A stretch of 64,000 nt of DNA from positions 124,001-188,000 of IMG/VR virus record IMGVR_UViG_3300022693_000799; one strand, given 5' to 3'. Position numbers and translations under genes: made by a program. Source of the stretch: a virus. The notes under the pieces were generated by a model. That model saw only the letters and a program-made list of their open reading frames with translations. It searched no databases and was not told the origin of the DNA. Positions 1 through 7,634 of the stretch are shown here, in pieces (position 1 is the first letter of the stretch; every line of letters begins with the position of its first letter).

Positions 1-2
1 AA

Positions 3-371
3 CATCCAAAAGATAATGAAGGAAACTATATTCCTTTATTCGATGGTTTGTTAGTAGAAAAGCACAATTATAAAATTATGCTATATAAGAGTCGAGCAAA
101 AGAAGGGTTTGCTACTATCGACGGGCTGATATATTGGATGGGCGCTCCCTTTACACCCTGTGAAGACGGTTTAATTGATCCAACGCATGCAACCCAAGGT
201 TACACTGCCTTTGAAGCTACATCGTATTGTCTTTACGAAACTGTTACGGGAGGGACGCCTAAATCGCCAGTGTTTGATAGCTTAAAAGATATGGCTGCTT
301 GGATTAAACAAGACAACGACGGCCGAACCCTTAATCACATTTTAGCTAATTTAGTTAGCTTGTTACGGTAG
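3..371 (+). CDS. 5'-truncated hypothetical protein
   Basis: The frame is open to the left edge of the window, with no stop before the TTG at 48, so the gene begins outside and only its last 122 residues are visible. I recognise no domain. The visible part is mixed alpha/beta in character with a helical C-terminus (DMAAWIKQDNDGRTLNHI near the end). It lies 8 nt upstream of the next + strand gene, so the two are probably co-transcribed. Confidence 0.7.
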   Translation, partial: HPKDNEGNYIPLFDGLLVEKHNYKIMLYKSRAKEGFATIDGLIYWMGAPFTPCEDGLIDPTHATQGYTAFEATSYCLYETVTGGTPKSPVFDSLKDMAAWIKQDNDGRTLNHILANLVSLLR

Positions 372-379
372 GAAACCTC

Positions 380-589
380 ATGTCTGATTCAACATTTAAC
401 ATAGAAGACAAGGCCAAAGATGTGGCAGCGCGGTTGCGTAGTCTAGCAGATGCCATAGAGACAGGCGAATACGACTACCAGACCAAATTGTCAATCAAAG
501 GCTTTAGTTTCAAATATGAACTTGAAGCAACACGAAAAGTAGAAATACCTTTACCCTTTAATAGTGACGAGGAATGTTCTAATGTTTAA
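380..589 (+). CDS. small protein, possible amphi-Trp-like domain
   Basis: This gene encodes 69 aa, with a ribosome site (AGGAAACCTC) just before the ATG. After a short leader there is an amphipathic helix (KAKDVAARLRSLADAIETGE) followed by alternating hydrophobic and charged residues ending in an acidic tail. That order, a helix with A-x-x-L-R-x-L-A-D-A-I followed by a strand-rich half, recalls the small amphi-Trp domain family, but the tryptophan signature is not clear, so the assignment is tentative. Its 3' end overlaps the next start by 8 nt, suggesting translational coupling. Confidence 0.6.
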   Translation: MSDSTFNIEDKAKDVAARLRSLADAIETGEYDYQTKLSIKGFSFKYELEATRKVEIPLPFNSDEECSNV

Positions 590-875
590 ACTTCTTTTAT
601 TAGTGGCATTATTGTGGGTGGCGTACGAGTACTATAAAAAATGCACGCCAGTCATCGCCGACATGCGCATCCTAAAAGATACCAGCATGACGTACCAGGA
701 ATGGAACACCAACGTCTTTAATCCCGCACTTGTCAAAGCTTATCAAACTAAACGCCATGTTAAAGTTATTCGCTATGAGGATGACACTAATCGTGGTAGA
801 GTTAACGATAAGTTTGAGATAGACAAGCATTTATTAGAATGGATGCGACCTCTACCTAAAGTAGACTTTGAATAA
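582..875 (+). CDS. small membrane-anchored hypothetical protein
   Basis: This gene encodes 97 aa. A longer frame opens with GTG at 564, but GAGGA at 569-573 sits 8 nt before the ATG at 582, which I take as the start. Residues 2-16 (FKLLLLVALLWVAYE) form one hydrophobic segment, followed by a basic stretch (YYKK). The rest is soluble and charged, so a single-pass inner-membrane protein is likely. The function is unknown. It is the last gene before a strong terminator. Confidence 0.65.
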   Translation: MFKLLLLVALLWVAYEYYKKCTPVIADMRILKDTSMTYQEWNTNVFNPALVKAYQTKRHVKVIRYEDDTNRGRVNDKFEIDKHLLEWMRPLPKVDFE

Positions 876-880
876 ACTAA

Positions 881-910
881 GAAGGGTTAACGCCCTTCTT
901 TTTTTGCCGT
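881..910 (+). terminator. intrinsic terminator with GCCGT tail
   Basis: Stem GAAGGG / CCCTTC (881-886, 893-898) with a 6-nt loop is followed by seven T residues and then GCCGT. It lies 5 nt after the stop codon at 875. The GCCGT after the T run resembles the TTATGCCGT box seen after most other hairpins in the window. Confidence 0.85.
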
Positions 911-963
911 CAATGTTGTATTTAACAGCCCTTAGGGATCTTATAATACTAAGGAGAGTGACT

Positions 964-1443
964 ATGGGCGCTGAAGCTATAACGATGTTTAGGGGCGAAT
1001 ATTCGTTCTTAAGTAACTTTTACATATTAGAAACCCCGCTTCCTGAAAACGCTATATTTAAAACACGCTCACATCCCCTGTTTTACTTTGCGTCCTCTGA
1101 ACACGCTTACGTAGCCTGTAAGACTGATAATGAAGAGATTCGCAGATATATTGCAAGTCTATATAAACCCGGTGAAGTTAAACGCTATGGTCGATCTATC
1201 GACATCGTAGACAATTGGGATGATATCAGACAAGCATGTATGTGGGATGTGTTATATGCAAAATTCACCTTTAATCCCCATTTAAAAGAAAAGCTACTTG
1301 CTACTGGTGAGCGAGAACTAGTCGAAGGGAATTGGCATGGTGATAAATACTGGGGCGTGTGTATGCGTACCGGGGAAGGCAGCAACCATTTAGGACGTAT
1401 GCTCATGGAGCTGCGTGATTACTTTAGAGATATAGAGGAATAA
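964..1443 (+). CDS. NADAR domain protein (YbiA-like)
   Basis: This gene encodes 159 aa. A longer frame opens at 868 but would run through the terminator hairpin. AAGGAG at 951-956 precedes the ATG at 964, so I use 964. The protein covers a whole NADAR/YbiA domain: FRGEYSFLSNFY near residues 9-20, SSEHAYVACK in the first third, W-x3-R-x3-M and KFxxNPxL in the middle, then ATGxxxLVEGNxxGDxYWG and LGRMLMELR at the end. The family binds or cleaves ADP-ribose-type N-glycosides, and some members reverse guanine ADP-ribosylation of DNA, so a counter-defence role is possible. It lies 2 nt upstream of thymidylate synthase. The family is clear, but the substrate is not visible from sequence. Confidence 0.85.
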   Translation: MGAEAITMFRGEYSFLSNFYILETPLPENAIFKTRSHPLFYFASSEHAYVACKTDNEEIRRYIASLYKPGEVKRYGRSIDIVDNWDDIRQACMWDVLYAKFTFNPHLKEKLLATGERELVEGNWHGDKYWGVCMRTGEGSNHLGRMLMELRDYFRDIEE

Positions 1444-1445
1444 CC

Positions 1446-2324
1446 ATGATCTTACCAAAGAACTTACCGTCAGCTGAAGTACAGTATCTTGACCTTTTAC
1501 GTACAACCATGGAGCACGGTCACGACATTCGCAATGATCGTACTGGGATGGTCTGCCGCACAGTTACAGGTGCGGTGATGTATTACAATGTAGGAGGAGG
1601 TGAATTTCCTCTTACTACTACACGTAAAAGCTATTGGCGTAAGGCGATTAGAGAACTCTGCGGCTACTTCCGTGGGTTTAACAGCGCAGCGCAGTTTAGA
1701 GACCTAGGTACTGATAGCTGGGATATCAACGCTAATGAAACACGTGCGTGGTTAGATAACCCTCATCGTAAAGGTACGGATGACATTGGTTTGGTTTACG
1801 GAGGCGTAGCTAAACGCTGGCCAACGCATGACGGCCACACCATGGATCTATTTAAAAAGGTCTACACTAACCTTAAAGCAGGAGTAGATGATCGCGGCGA
1901 GATCGTTACGTTTTGGAATCCAGGTCTTTTTGAATTAGGTGCGCTAAGACCATGCATGTATAGCCACACCTTTACACTGTTAGGCGACACACTTCACATG
2001 ACGTCGACTCAGCGTAGCTCTGATGCGTTTTTGGGTGTGAATTGGAATATGATGCAGTGTTATGTCTTCTTAGCGGTGATGGCTAAGATAACAGGTCATA
2101 AGCCGGGTTGGGTTAAACATGACCATAATAACTTCCACATCTACGAAAACCATTTTGAACAGGTGACGGAACAGTTGAGTCGTGATCCCTATGAGATGCC
2201 TACAATAAAGTTAAGTGACCGTATCACGGATTGGGACTATGTGGTTAACCATATGACCGATGAAGACTTTGAGGTAATAGGCTATCAGTCACACCCACCT
2301 ATTTCAGGTAAAATGTCAGCATAA
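1446..2324 (+). CDS. thyA: thymidylate synthase (ThyA type)
   Basis: This gene encodes 292 aa, with AGAGGAATAACC before the ATG. ThyA converts dUMP to dTMP using methylene-tetrahydrofolate. Motifs in order are RxDRTG near residue 30, FPLTTTRK, VYG near residue 118, the active-site cysteine C170 in LRPCMYSHTF, QRSSDAFLGVNWN, and NFHIYENH near the C-terminal third. The Asn ending LGVNWN occupies the position that is Asn in synthases and Asp in dCMP hydroxymethylases, favouring a dUMP substrate. PCH is replaced by PCM and the usual PF before that Asn by NW, so a hydroxymethylase-type reaction on dUMP cannot be excluded. DHFR, dUTPase and dTMP kinase are encoded at 28-30 kb. Confidence 0.93.
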   Translation: MILPKNLPSAEVQYLDLLRTTMEHGHDIRNDRTGMVCRTVTGAVMYYNVGGGEFPLTTTRKSYWRKAIRELCGYFRGFNSAAQFRDLGTDSWDINANETRAWLDNPHRKGTDDIGLVYGGVAKRWPTHDGHTMDLFKKVYTNLKAGVDDRGEIVTFWNPGLFELGALRPCMYSHTFTLLGDTLHMTSTQRSSDAFLGVNWNMMQCYVFLAVMAKITGHKPGWVKHDHNNFHIYENHFEQVTEQLSRDPYEMPTIKLSDRITDWDYVVNHMTDEDFEVIGYQSHPPISGKMSA

Positions 2325-2333
2325 GGAACTTAC

Positions 2334-2540
2334 ATGATTGAAGAGATCATACAGACCCATGGCGATAAAAATGTAATTGCAAAAAGTGCAGATGGCAATC
2401 AGATAACTAAACTTGGCGTTGCTAAAGATGCCTTGAGTTTATTTGAGGATGCGCTATTTACCAGTTACTTCATTGAAAACAATCATGTGGTCATTATAGC
2501 CACAGATGATTTCTTTAATTTACAACCAGGATTAAGTTAG
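2334..2540 (+). CDS. small hypothetical protein
   Basis: This gene encodes 68 aa, with AAGGA before the ATG. It lies 9 nt after thymidylate synthase and 5 nt before dCTP deaminase, so it belongs to the same transcription unit. There are no membrane segments or recognisable motifs. Alternating hydrophobic residues near the C-terminus (NNHVVIIATDDFF) suggest a small alpha/beta fold. The function is unknown. Confidence 0.6.
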   Translation: MIEEIIQTHGDKNVIAKSADGNQITKLGVAKDALSLFEDALFTSYFIENNHVVIIATDDFFNLQPGLS

Positions 2541-2545
2541 TTGTT

Positions 2546-3163
2546 ATGTTGATACCAGATTACGCTATAGAGGCACTTTGCACGGGTGATTGTTCTATCG
2601 AAATTGATGGAACGATTGTCAATAATAAAAAGCGTCCTATGATTGAGCCATTCATCAATACGTCGGTGAAAGTTAACGACAACGATCAACGTATTCCTAG
2701 TTATGGCCTTAGTAGCTTTGGGTATGATGTCCGTCTTGCCCCTGAGTTTAAACTCTTTAGTAAACCTAACGATGGTCGCATTATCGATATCATGAACTTT
2801 GATGAGCGTGAGTTTGTTGAAGAAGTGAAGGCCGACAGTGTTATCCTGCCTCCAGGTGGGTTGTTGCTATCTCGTACAGTAGAATACTTCTCTATTCCAA
2901 ATAACGTCATGGGTACATGTTCTAATAAGAGCACATGGGCACGTATTGGTATGTTTAGTCTGGTAACACCGCTGGAGCCAGGTTGGGAAGGTAACTTAGT
3001 GGTGGAGATCACCAACTGTACTAATCTACCCATGCGTATATACGCAGGTGTGGGTATTGCGCAGATAGAGTTTAAAGCATCTAAGGTCCGCCCAAACGTC
3101 ACTTACGGTGATAGAGGGGGTAAGTACCAGGGTCAGACAGGTATTACCGGCAGTAAGCTATAA
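2546..3163 (+). CDS. dcd: dCTP deaminase
   Basis: This gene encodes 205 aa, close to the family length. It deaminates dCTP to dUTP, feeding dUMP to thymidylate synthase. SSFGYDVRLAPEF lies near residues 56-68, and SNKSTWARIGM replaces the usual GKSSLARLGL. It is followed by PLEPGWEGNLVVEITN, with the probable catalytic glutamate E154, then AGVGIAQIEF and a C-terminal YGDRGGKYQGQTG, all in trimeric dUTPase/DCD order. The Arg and Glu of the catalytic region are retained. It closes the unit that begins with the NADAR gene and is followed by a terminator. Some DCD proteins also cleave dUTP to dUMP, and which type this is cannot be told. Confidence 0.92.
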   Translation: MLIPDYAIEALCTGDCSIEIDGTIVNNKKRPMIEPFINTSVKVNDNDQRIPSYGLSSFGYDVRLAPEFKLFSKPNDGRIIDIMNFDEREFVEEVKADSVILPPGGLLLSRTVEYFSIPNNVMGTCSNKSTWARIGMFSLVTPLEPGWEGNLVVEITNCTNLPMRIYAGVGIAQIEFKASKVRPNVTYGDRGGKYQGQTGITGSKL

Positions 3164-3180
3164 TGACTAAATAGTTAACT

Positions 3181-3210
3181 AAAGTAGGGCTAGTCCCTAC
3201 TTTATGCCGT
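3181..3210 (+). terminator. hairpin plus TTATGCCGT box
   Basis: A perfect 9-bp stem AAAGTAGGG / CCCTACTTT (3181-3189, 3195-3203) with a 5-nt loop merges into TTATGCCGT at 3202-3210. It terminates the thyA-dcd unit and is followed 16 nt later by a promoter-like element. Confidence 0.8.
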
Positions 3211-3226
3211 ATCCGTAACATTTATA

Positions 3227-3239
3227 CCTCTATATTACC
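3227..3239 (+). promoter_or_regulatory. putative phiKZ-type early promoter
   Basis: ACCTCTATATTAC contains TATATTAC at 3231-3238, which matches the core I recall for phiKZ early promoters read by the virion RNA polymerase. It is intergenic and ends 57 nt before the next ATG. Related elements at 14340, 30650 and 35891 share the ACCT prefix. No transcript data are available. Confidence 0.5.
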
Positions 3240-3295
3240 TTAGTGAATAAATACAATAATGTATTATTCTTTAAACTAAATAAGGTATTAAGCCC

Positions 3296-4108
3296 ATGCA
3301 GATTACACAAACATTCACCCTGACCCGTACAGAAGTTGCTGCTTTTCGTGAACAGTCTAGTCAAGCCATTGACTTACTTAAACCACTAGCTGCAGAGCTG
3401 ATGGGTGAACAAAAGACTGAAGCCCAGGCAGCGAAGCTCCTAGAGCAGTTAAAAACCTCTATAACTGTTGATGTTAAAGTTGCAAATAAACTAAGCACGG
3501 TGGGTTACCTGCTACGTATAAAAGATGATGTTGAGGTCGTACTGACCGTTGATGTTGATGATGAAGTATTTACCGAGCTGATGGCCTACGGTGTAGATCT
3601 TCTAAAAGATTACATGGGTATCCTTAAAGCAATGATTAATCTAGTTGTTAATTTAAAAGAACTCCAAGCCGATAGTGAATTACGTTCTACCCACCGCCTC
3701 GTGGCGCTTAAAGAACGTATGGGTGATGATCAGACTAGCGTGAAGGTAAACGGTGATGAGATGGTAAATGAGTTAAAAGAAGCCCACGAAAAAGACGAGT
3801 ATGTTTATCCATACTGGACTGTATCTCAAGAAGATCAAGTCTCAGACGTGTTGTCTATCGATGCAGACAGTGATGTTAACGACATTCAGGCTCTATTACT
3901 AGAGCTTAGTTTGGAACGTCCAGATAAAGTCTTGACATTAAGTGCGTCAGCAAGAGTCAGGATGGTTGTTAAAAATGGTGAAGTAATTAAATCTTCTAAA
4001 TTTGAAGATTTTTACATTATGGATGAAGAAGTTAAAGAAGAAGCTAAGATCTTTAATAACCTCGTACCAGCTAGCCACGACGGCATGGGTAATTTTAAAA
4101 CCAAGTAA
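3296..4108 (+). CDS. hypothetical acidic protein
   Basis: This gene encodes 270 aa and starts 57 nt after a promoter-like element, so it may open a new transcription unit. The protein is rich in Asp, Glu and Val, with a helical first half and a beta-leaning second half (VLTLSASARVRMVVKNGEVI near residue 220). It has no Cys clusters, signal peptide or membrane segment. I do not recognise the family. A terminator follows 11 nt after the stop. Confidence 0.65.
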   Translation: MQITQTFTLTRTEVAAFREQSSQAIDLLKPLAAELMGEQKTEAQAAKLLEQLKTSITVDVKVANKLSTVGYLLRIKDDVEVVLTVDVDDEVFTELMAYGVDLLKDYMGILKAMINLVVNLKELQADSELRSTHRLVALKERMGDDQTSVKVNGDEMVNELKEAHEKDEYVYPYWTVSQEDQVSDVLSIDADSDVNDIQALLLELSLERPDKVLTLSASARVRMVVKNGEVIKSSKFEDFYIMDEEVKEEAKIFNNLVPASHDGMGNFKTK

Positions 4109-4119
4109 TTAACTCAGAC

Positions 4120-4147
4120 GGGTAGGTCCAAAATGACCTACCCTTTT
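4120..4147 (+). terminator. intrinsic terminator
   Basis: A perfect 9-bp stem GGGTAGGTC / GACCTACCC (4120-4128, 4135-4143) with a 6-nt loop is followed by TTTT. There is no TTATGCCGT box here. Confidence 0.8.
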
Positions 4148-4160
4148 AAAGGAGAGTTAA

Positions 4161-4532
4161 ATGTCAAATAAAAAATCATCAGAAACTGAAACAATGTTAA
4201 CAGGTGCTAGTAAGTTAACAGTTAAAGATCACCCGGCCATTAATAAACGTCTAATGAGATGTTTAAGTTTCTTTATCAATGTCGATAAAGATAGCTGGAT
4301 GGTAGACGACGTTCAAACATCCAACAGTGATGAGAGGATTGTGTTAATGGAGGAGTTTAAAGCCAAACATCTATCTGAGGTTGAATGTCTTTCCAAGAAA
4401 CTTCTCAAAACGTTAAACTCTGAAGACGCTCGTGAGTTAAGCAAGTACGTTATAGCGAAAGCATTTAATCTAGACTATTATTTAAATACTAGACTTATGT
4501 CCATTGCAAAGAAACTATGGCCTGTAACTTAA
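4161..4532 (+). CDS. hypothetical protein
   Basis: This gene encodes 123 aa with a strong ribosome site (AAAGGAGAG) before the ATG. It is Lys/Ser-rich at the N-terminus and otherwise predicted to be helical, with no recognisable motif. It stands between two hairpins, so it may be expressed as a single-gene unit or by read-through. Confidence 0.6.
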   Translation: MSNKKSSETETMLTGASKLTVKDHPAINKRLMRCLSFFINVDKDSWMVDDVQTSNSDERIVLMEEFKAKHLSEVECLSKKLLKTLNSEDARELSKYVIAKAFNLDYYLNTRLMSIAKKLWPVT

Positions 4533-4542
4533 ACACCGTATC

Positions 4543-4558
4543 CCCACTATAACGTGGG
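4543..4558 (+). terminator. weak hairpin, possible terminator
   Basis: A 5-bp stem CCCAC / GTGGG with a 6-nt loop lies 11 nt after a stop codon and is followed only by TTACTATT. No T run or TTATGCCGT box follows, so termination here may be partial. Confidence 0.35.
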
Positions 4559-4587
4559 TTACTATTAATCTTTAAGGAAACATTAAC

Positions 4588-5088
4588 ATGACAGCTACTG
4601 CTATTGAAACAACTACTAACCTAACACCTGCAACTCCCGCTAACATCAAACAACTTATCAAAGATAACGAAGGTCGTCTAGCTAAGGCGTTGGTTAATTT
4701 AATCGCGGGTTTTGAAGACAATGCTGTATTAGACGATGACTTATATATCATCGATCAAATCCCAACCCATTGGAATAATGGCTCGGGCTATCTAGATCGC
4801 GGTGTAGACGACGCCAGCGTAGCTAAACGTATTCAATTCATCGGTCTAACCGAAGATAACCGTCTAGTGCATGTAACTAATACACCAGTGGGTAACGTTA
4901 TTATGTTTGATCGCTACAGCTATGGTAGCAACGGTGTAATTGTAGCAAATATGCCAGAACACATTAAACGCATGTATGGGTCGCTTATGCGTGGACAGCT
5001 ATCTGACATGGCTATTGATAATACCGTGCGTTATAACTTAGGTAAAGCATTATTCGACATGGTTGATTACTGCAAGGAAGAAAAATAA
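4588..5088 (+). CDS. hypothetical protein
   Basis: This gene encodes 166 aa, with AAGGAAAC before the ATG. It has a Thr/Ala-rich N-terminal tail (about 17 residues) followed by a compact mixed domain. Codon choice is biased to common triplets, hinting at good expression. I do not recognise the family. Its stop overlaps the ATG of the winged-helix gene (TAATG), so the two are translationally coupled. Confidence 0.65.
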   Translation: MTATAIETTTNLTPATPANIKQLIKDNEGRLAKALVNLIAGFEDNAVLDDDLYIIDQIPTHWNNGSGYLDRGVDDASVAKRIQFIGLTEDNRLVHVTNTPVGNVIMFDRYSYGSNGVIVANMPEHIKRMYGSLMRGQLSDMAIDNTVRYNLGKALFDMVDYCKEEK

Positions 5089-5498
5089 TGAAAACTAAAA
5101 CTACCCGTCTACAGCGTGAAGAAGTACAACAAGCCTCAGCTGAGGTTATTCAACTGTTTAAACAAAAGCATGATGTTAGGTTAACACCGCTTGAGATTAT
5201 GGTGAAGCTGCGCCTATCAGATCTGAGTCTGCCAGCCGTATTAGCGTTAGCTATTGTAGATAGTAACCACCATGGCAAATATCCTCTAGTCTACGTAGGT
5301 GAGGTTGAAGGGTTCTTCATGAGCTACTATAGAAATGGTGATAATCCATGGGGTTACTCGGCTATTGCACAGATGCTTAATAAGTTGGTTAAGAAAGACC
5401 TGTTGGCTAAAGAGCGCCACGGTCGTTACATGGCCTACGGTATGACACGTAAGGGGATTCGCTTCTTACGTGACCTAGGTCTAGATATCACCAAATAA
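5088..5498 (+). CDS. winged-helix DNA-binding-like protein
   Basis: This gene encodes 136 aa. Residues ~90-130 read as a winged helix: a recognition-helix region (YSAIAQMLNKLVKKDLLAKE), a wing rich in aromatic and basic residues (RHGRYMAYGMT), then a closing helix (RKGIRFLRDLGL). The arrangement resembles PadR/MarR-type regulators, though the N-terminal half (basic helix, then LTPLEIMVKLRLSDLSLPAV) is not one I can place. A regulatory role in phage or host transcription is inferred from fold only. It is coupled to the preceding gene through TAATG. Confidence 0.6.
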   Translation: MKTKTTRLQREEVQQASAEVIQLFKQKHDVRLTPLEIMVKLRLSDLSLPAVLALAIVDSNHHGKYPLVYVGEVEGFFMSYYRNGDNPWGYSAIAQMLNKLVKKDLLAKERHGRYMAYGMTRKGIRFLRDLGLDITK

Positions 5499-5519
5499 CA
5501 ATAGAGTTTTTAAGGGGTA

Positions 5520-5563
5520 GGGGATTACATAGATGCTAGCTACTATGATCCCCTTTCTTTTTT
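5520..5563 (+). terminator. intrinsic terminator
   Basis: A two-part stem has GGGGAT / ATCCCC outside (5520-5525, 5548-5553) and CATAG / CTATG inside (5528-5532, 5543-5547), followed by TTTCTTTTTTT. Confidence 0.8.
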
Positions 5564-5595
5564 TATAATAAACCAAACCCTTTTAAGGATAAACC

Positions 5596-6243
5596 ATGCT
5601 AACTAAAAAACGTTTACTTCCTAAATGCCTAACCGCCGCCCGTTTAAGAGTAGGCGCGTTGGAGATACGATGGGCGATACCTAAGTTTGATCGTTCGCTA
5701 CATTTTCTATTAACGCGTACCACCAAACGAATGATCAGTTGGGATGAAGGAAGAAATGACATTACGCTTTCCCTTTACTGGCTATGTATTACTATTCATT
5801 TAGGTAATTGGGCCTGTACAGAAACCCTTAATTCAGATCAAGAAAGTTTTTGGTACGGTGTTTTTATTAGAAGCGAATCGCTACACTTCTATCTAGGAGG
5901 ACGGGGTTCTAAGTTAGTAGATCTACCATGGCGGGTAAGTGCTGTTGAGCCTTATAAGGAACATACGCTTGCTGAGACCGTTGGTCTACATTACCATGAC
6001 CGACCTAACCTTAATAGCGTGGATGCCAATGTGCGGGTCTACTATATTAAGGTTGCCCCTATCGGATTTCGCTGGATCCCTTTTCTATCGTGGAAGATTT
6101 ACCGCGCAGAAATTGATTTTGCCGAGGAAGTAGGCGTCGGTGTGGGTAGTTGGAAAGGTGGGACGTTAAGCACTAGTTTTATGATCCCTAATAAAATGCA
6201 ATGCGCAGAAGCACTGCGTTATTATGAAAATAATCATGCATGA
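5596..6243 (+). CDS. hypothetical protein
   Basis: This gene encodes 215 aa, with AAGGATAAACC before the ATG. It is rich in Trp, Tyr and Arg and beta-leaning (ITLSLYWLCITIHLGNW near residue 56). It is soluble, apart from moderately hydrophobic strands, and has no known motif. It stands alone between two terminators and could be a separately regulated single-gene unit. The function is unknown. Confidence 0.65.
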   Translation: MLTKKRLLPKCLTAARLRVGALEIRWAIPKFDRSLHFLLTRTTKRMISWDEGRNDITLSLYWLCITIHLGNWACTETLNSDQESFWYGVFIRSESLHFYLGGRGSKLVDLPWRVSAVEPYKEHTLAETVGLHYHDRPNLNSVDANVRVYYIKVAPIGFRWIPFLSWKIYRAEIDFAEEVGVGVGSWKGGTLSTSFMIPNKMQCAEALRYYENNHA

Positions 6244-6248
6244 TAGAT

Positions 6249-6279
6249 AAGGGGCGTTGCGGCGTCCCTTTCTTTTTTT
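6249..6279 (+). terminator. intrinsic terminator
   Basis: An 8-bp stem AAGGGGCG / CGTCCCTT (one G-U pair) with a 6-nt loop is followed by TCTTTTTTT. It starts 5 nt after a stop codon. Confidence 0.85.
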
Positions 6280-6313
6280 GTTTCCATCTATTCTTAACGT
6301 TGTGGAGAACGTA

Positions 6314-6865
6314 ATGAGTAATAAAGTCACGTGGAGCAGTGATTTTGGTCCCAGCTACACCCCCGATCAAATGTTGCGTATGGGTGTGTTTGAAGGAAAG
6401 TATATTAATAGTGTCAAGGGTCTGCCTAAAGAATGGTACGATATCCCTAAGGTATTAGGTCCCAAAGATGATCCAGATCCCTCTATCAACTACTATGGTG
6501 TTAAATCCCGTCAACCATTGTCTGTTTGGAAAGAAAATGGCTGGACCGATCCAGATTACCCCTTCGGATGGTTTGAATGGTACTGTCTATATTACTTAGG
6601 TCGTCGTTTAGGTAAGAAAGATGAGTTAGAGATTAAACGCTGGCGTAGTTTTGTAGCACGTCATCAAGGTCAGATTAGCGCTAACTGTACGCTGGGTGAT
6701 AAGAGTTGTCGTCCTAAACAGCGTCAAGCTTTGCTACAGTGGGCGTGGGATAGTAGCGTTTCTTATAGCGACGAGCAGGTGAAGCGTAACGCAAAACGGA
6801 TGGGTCAAAAGGCAAAGGTGAGCCTAGAAGATACTCATGCTATGATTGTATCTCTAAACTGGTAG
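6314..6865 (+). CDS. conserved protein of unknown function, Trp-rich
   Basis: This gene encodes 183 aa. The longer frame from 6257 runs out of the terminator T run. GGAG at 6304-6307 supports the ATG at 6314. The middle contains a striking string of conserved-looking elements: INYYGVKSRQPLSVW, W-x5-DPDYPFGWFEWYCLYYLGRR, IKRWRSF, and CRPKQRQALLQWAWDS. I recall similar strings in uncharacterised proteins of cellular organisms, so it may be a captured cellular gene, but I know of no function. Many Trp and Arg residues suggest a compact nucleic-acid or ligand-binding fold, which is inference only. Confidence 0.65.
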   Translation: MSNKVTWSSDFGPSYTPDQMLRMGVFEGKYINSVKGLPKEWYDIPKVLGPKDDPDPSINYYGVKSRQPLSVWKENGWTDPDYPFGWFEWYCLYYLGRRLGKKDELEIKRWRSFVARHQGQISANCTLGDKSCRPKQRQALLQWAWDSSVSYSDEQVKRNAKRMGQKAKVSLEDTHAMIVSLNW

Positions 6866-6895
6866 GGTGCGATATAACCGTTACAGGACACAAGC

Positions 6896-7603
6896 ATGAG
6901 ACGATTACTTACCATCAGCTTTACTCGTGCTAACATTGATGTTTTGATTGAGAGACTTGAAGAAAAGAAGGTATTGGCAGGCGCTATTCGTGATATTCTA
7001 ACAAGTCAACGCGATCAGTGCTTCAATGATGCCGCCGAGGATCCCCACCCCACTAAACGGGCGTATGGGGAGGTAGATAAGGCTGTCAAGTCTTATGTTA
7101 CCAACAAGCTCCACTACGTGACTTTTCGACGTTTTAATGCTTTCTATAATACCTACATGCGTATTATAGATGTTATCATGGATGTGTTTGACAAAGTAGG
7201 TCTTAAACCTACTCGACGTAATCATTTTGACATTACCATTAACATCGATGAGAAGCGTAATCGTGATATCCACGAACTTTATCGTGGTCAAGCAGCTTTT
7301 AGCTATTTAGCGATGGATAGAGAAAGGGATGTAAGAACCGGGATAGTGTATTGGATTGTTAACTTAAATCAATACGGTAGTCATCTTGGTAAATTACTCG
7401 AAGAGACTAATACCATAGAAGATAAGCTAGATGCCATGGAGGCCATGTTAGATCTCTATACTGACCACGCCGCAACAGCTAAGGAATTGCTAGACGTCGG
7501 TGATAAGGGCCAGGAAATCCATTTCCCCGCCGAACCGTTAAATAAATGCCTTGATGGCATTGTTAGACTTCGCGATACGTTGATAAGCAGTGAGGATCGG
7601 TAA
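6896..7603 (+). CDS. hypothetical helical protein
   Basis: This gene encodes 235 aa. ACAGGACAC precedes the ATG. The predicted structure is almost entirely helical with several charged heptad-like stretches (IDVLIERLEEKKVLAGAI at the N-terminus, LLEETNTIEDKLDAMEAML later). There is no catalytic motif or membrane segment. A hairpin overlaps its stop codon, and a second helical protein of unknown function follows. Confidence 0.6.
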   Translation: MRRLLTISFTRANIDVLIERLEEKKVLAGAIRDILTSQRDQCFNDAAEDPHPTKRAYGEVDKAVKSYVTNKLHYVTFRRFNAFYNTYMRIIDVIMDVFDKVGLKPTRRNHFDITINIDEKRNRDIHELYRGQAAFSYLAMDRERDVRTGIVYWIVNLNQYGSHLGKLLEETNTIEDKLDAMEAMLDLYTDHAATAKELLDVGDKGQEIHFPAEPLNKCLDGIVRLRDTLISSEDR

Positions 7604-7620
7604 CGGTCCTCACCTTATGA
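7590..7620 (+). terminator. hairpin overlapping a stop codon
   Basis: A 7-bp stem GTGAGGA / TCCTCAC (7590-7596, 7607-7613) encloses the stop codon of the preceding gene. It is followed by CTTATGACG, a degenerate form of the box. Because the next gene follows directly, it may attenuate rather than fully terminate. Confidence 0.4.
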
Positions 7621-7634
7621 CGATAAAGGACCAG

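Noticed and set aside
868-963. Longer N-terminus for the NADAR protein
   Set aside because: The extension reads through the intrinsic terminator at 881-910, and a good ribosome site supports the ATG at 964.
3252-3270. AATAATGTATTATT palindrome as an operator
   Set aside because: It is short and AT-rich, lies between the promoter candidate and the start codon, and is not repeated at other promoters, so a specific repressor site cannot be supported.
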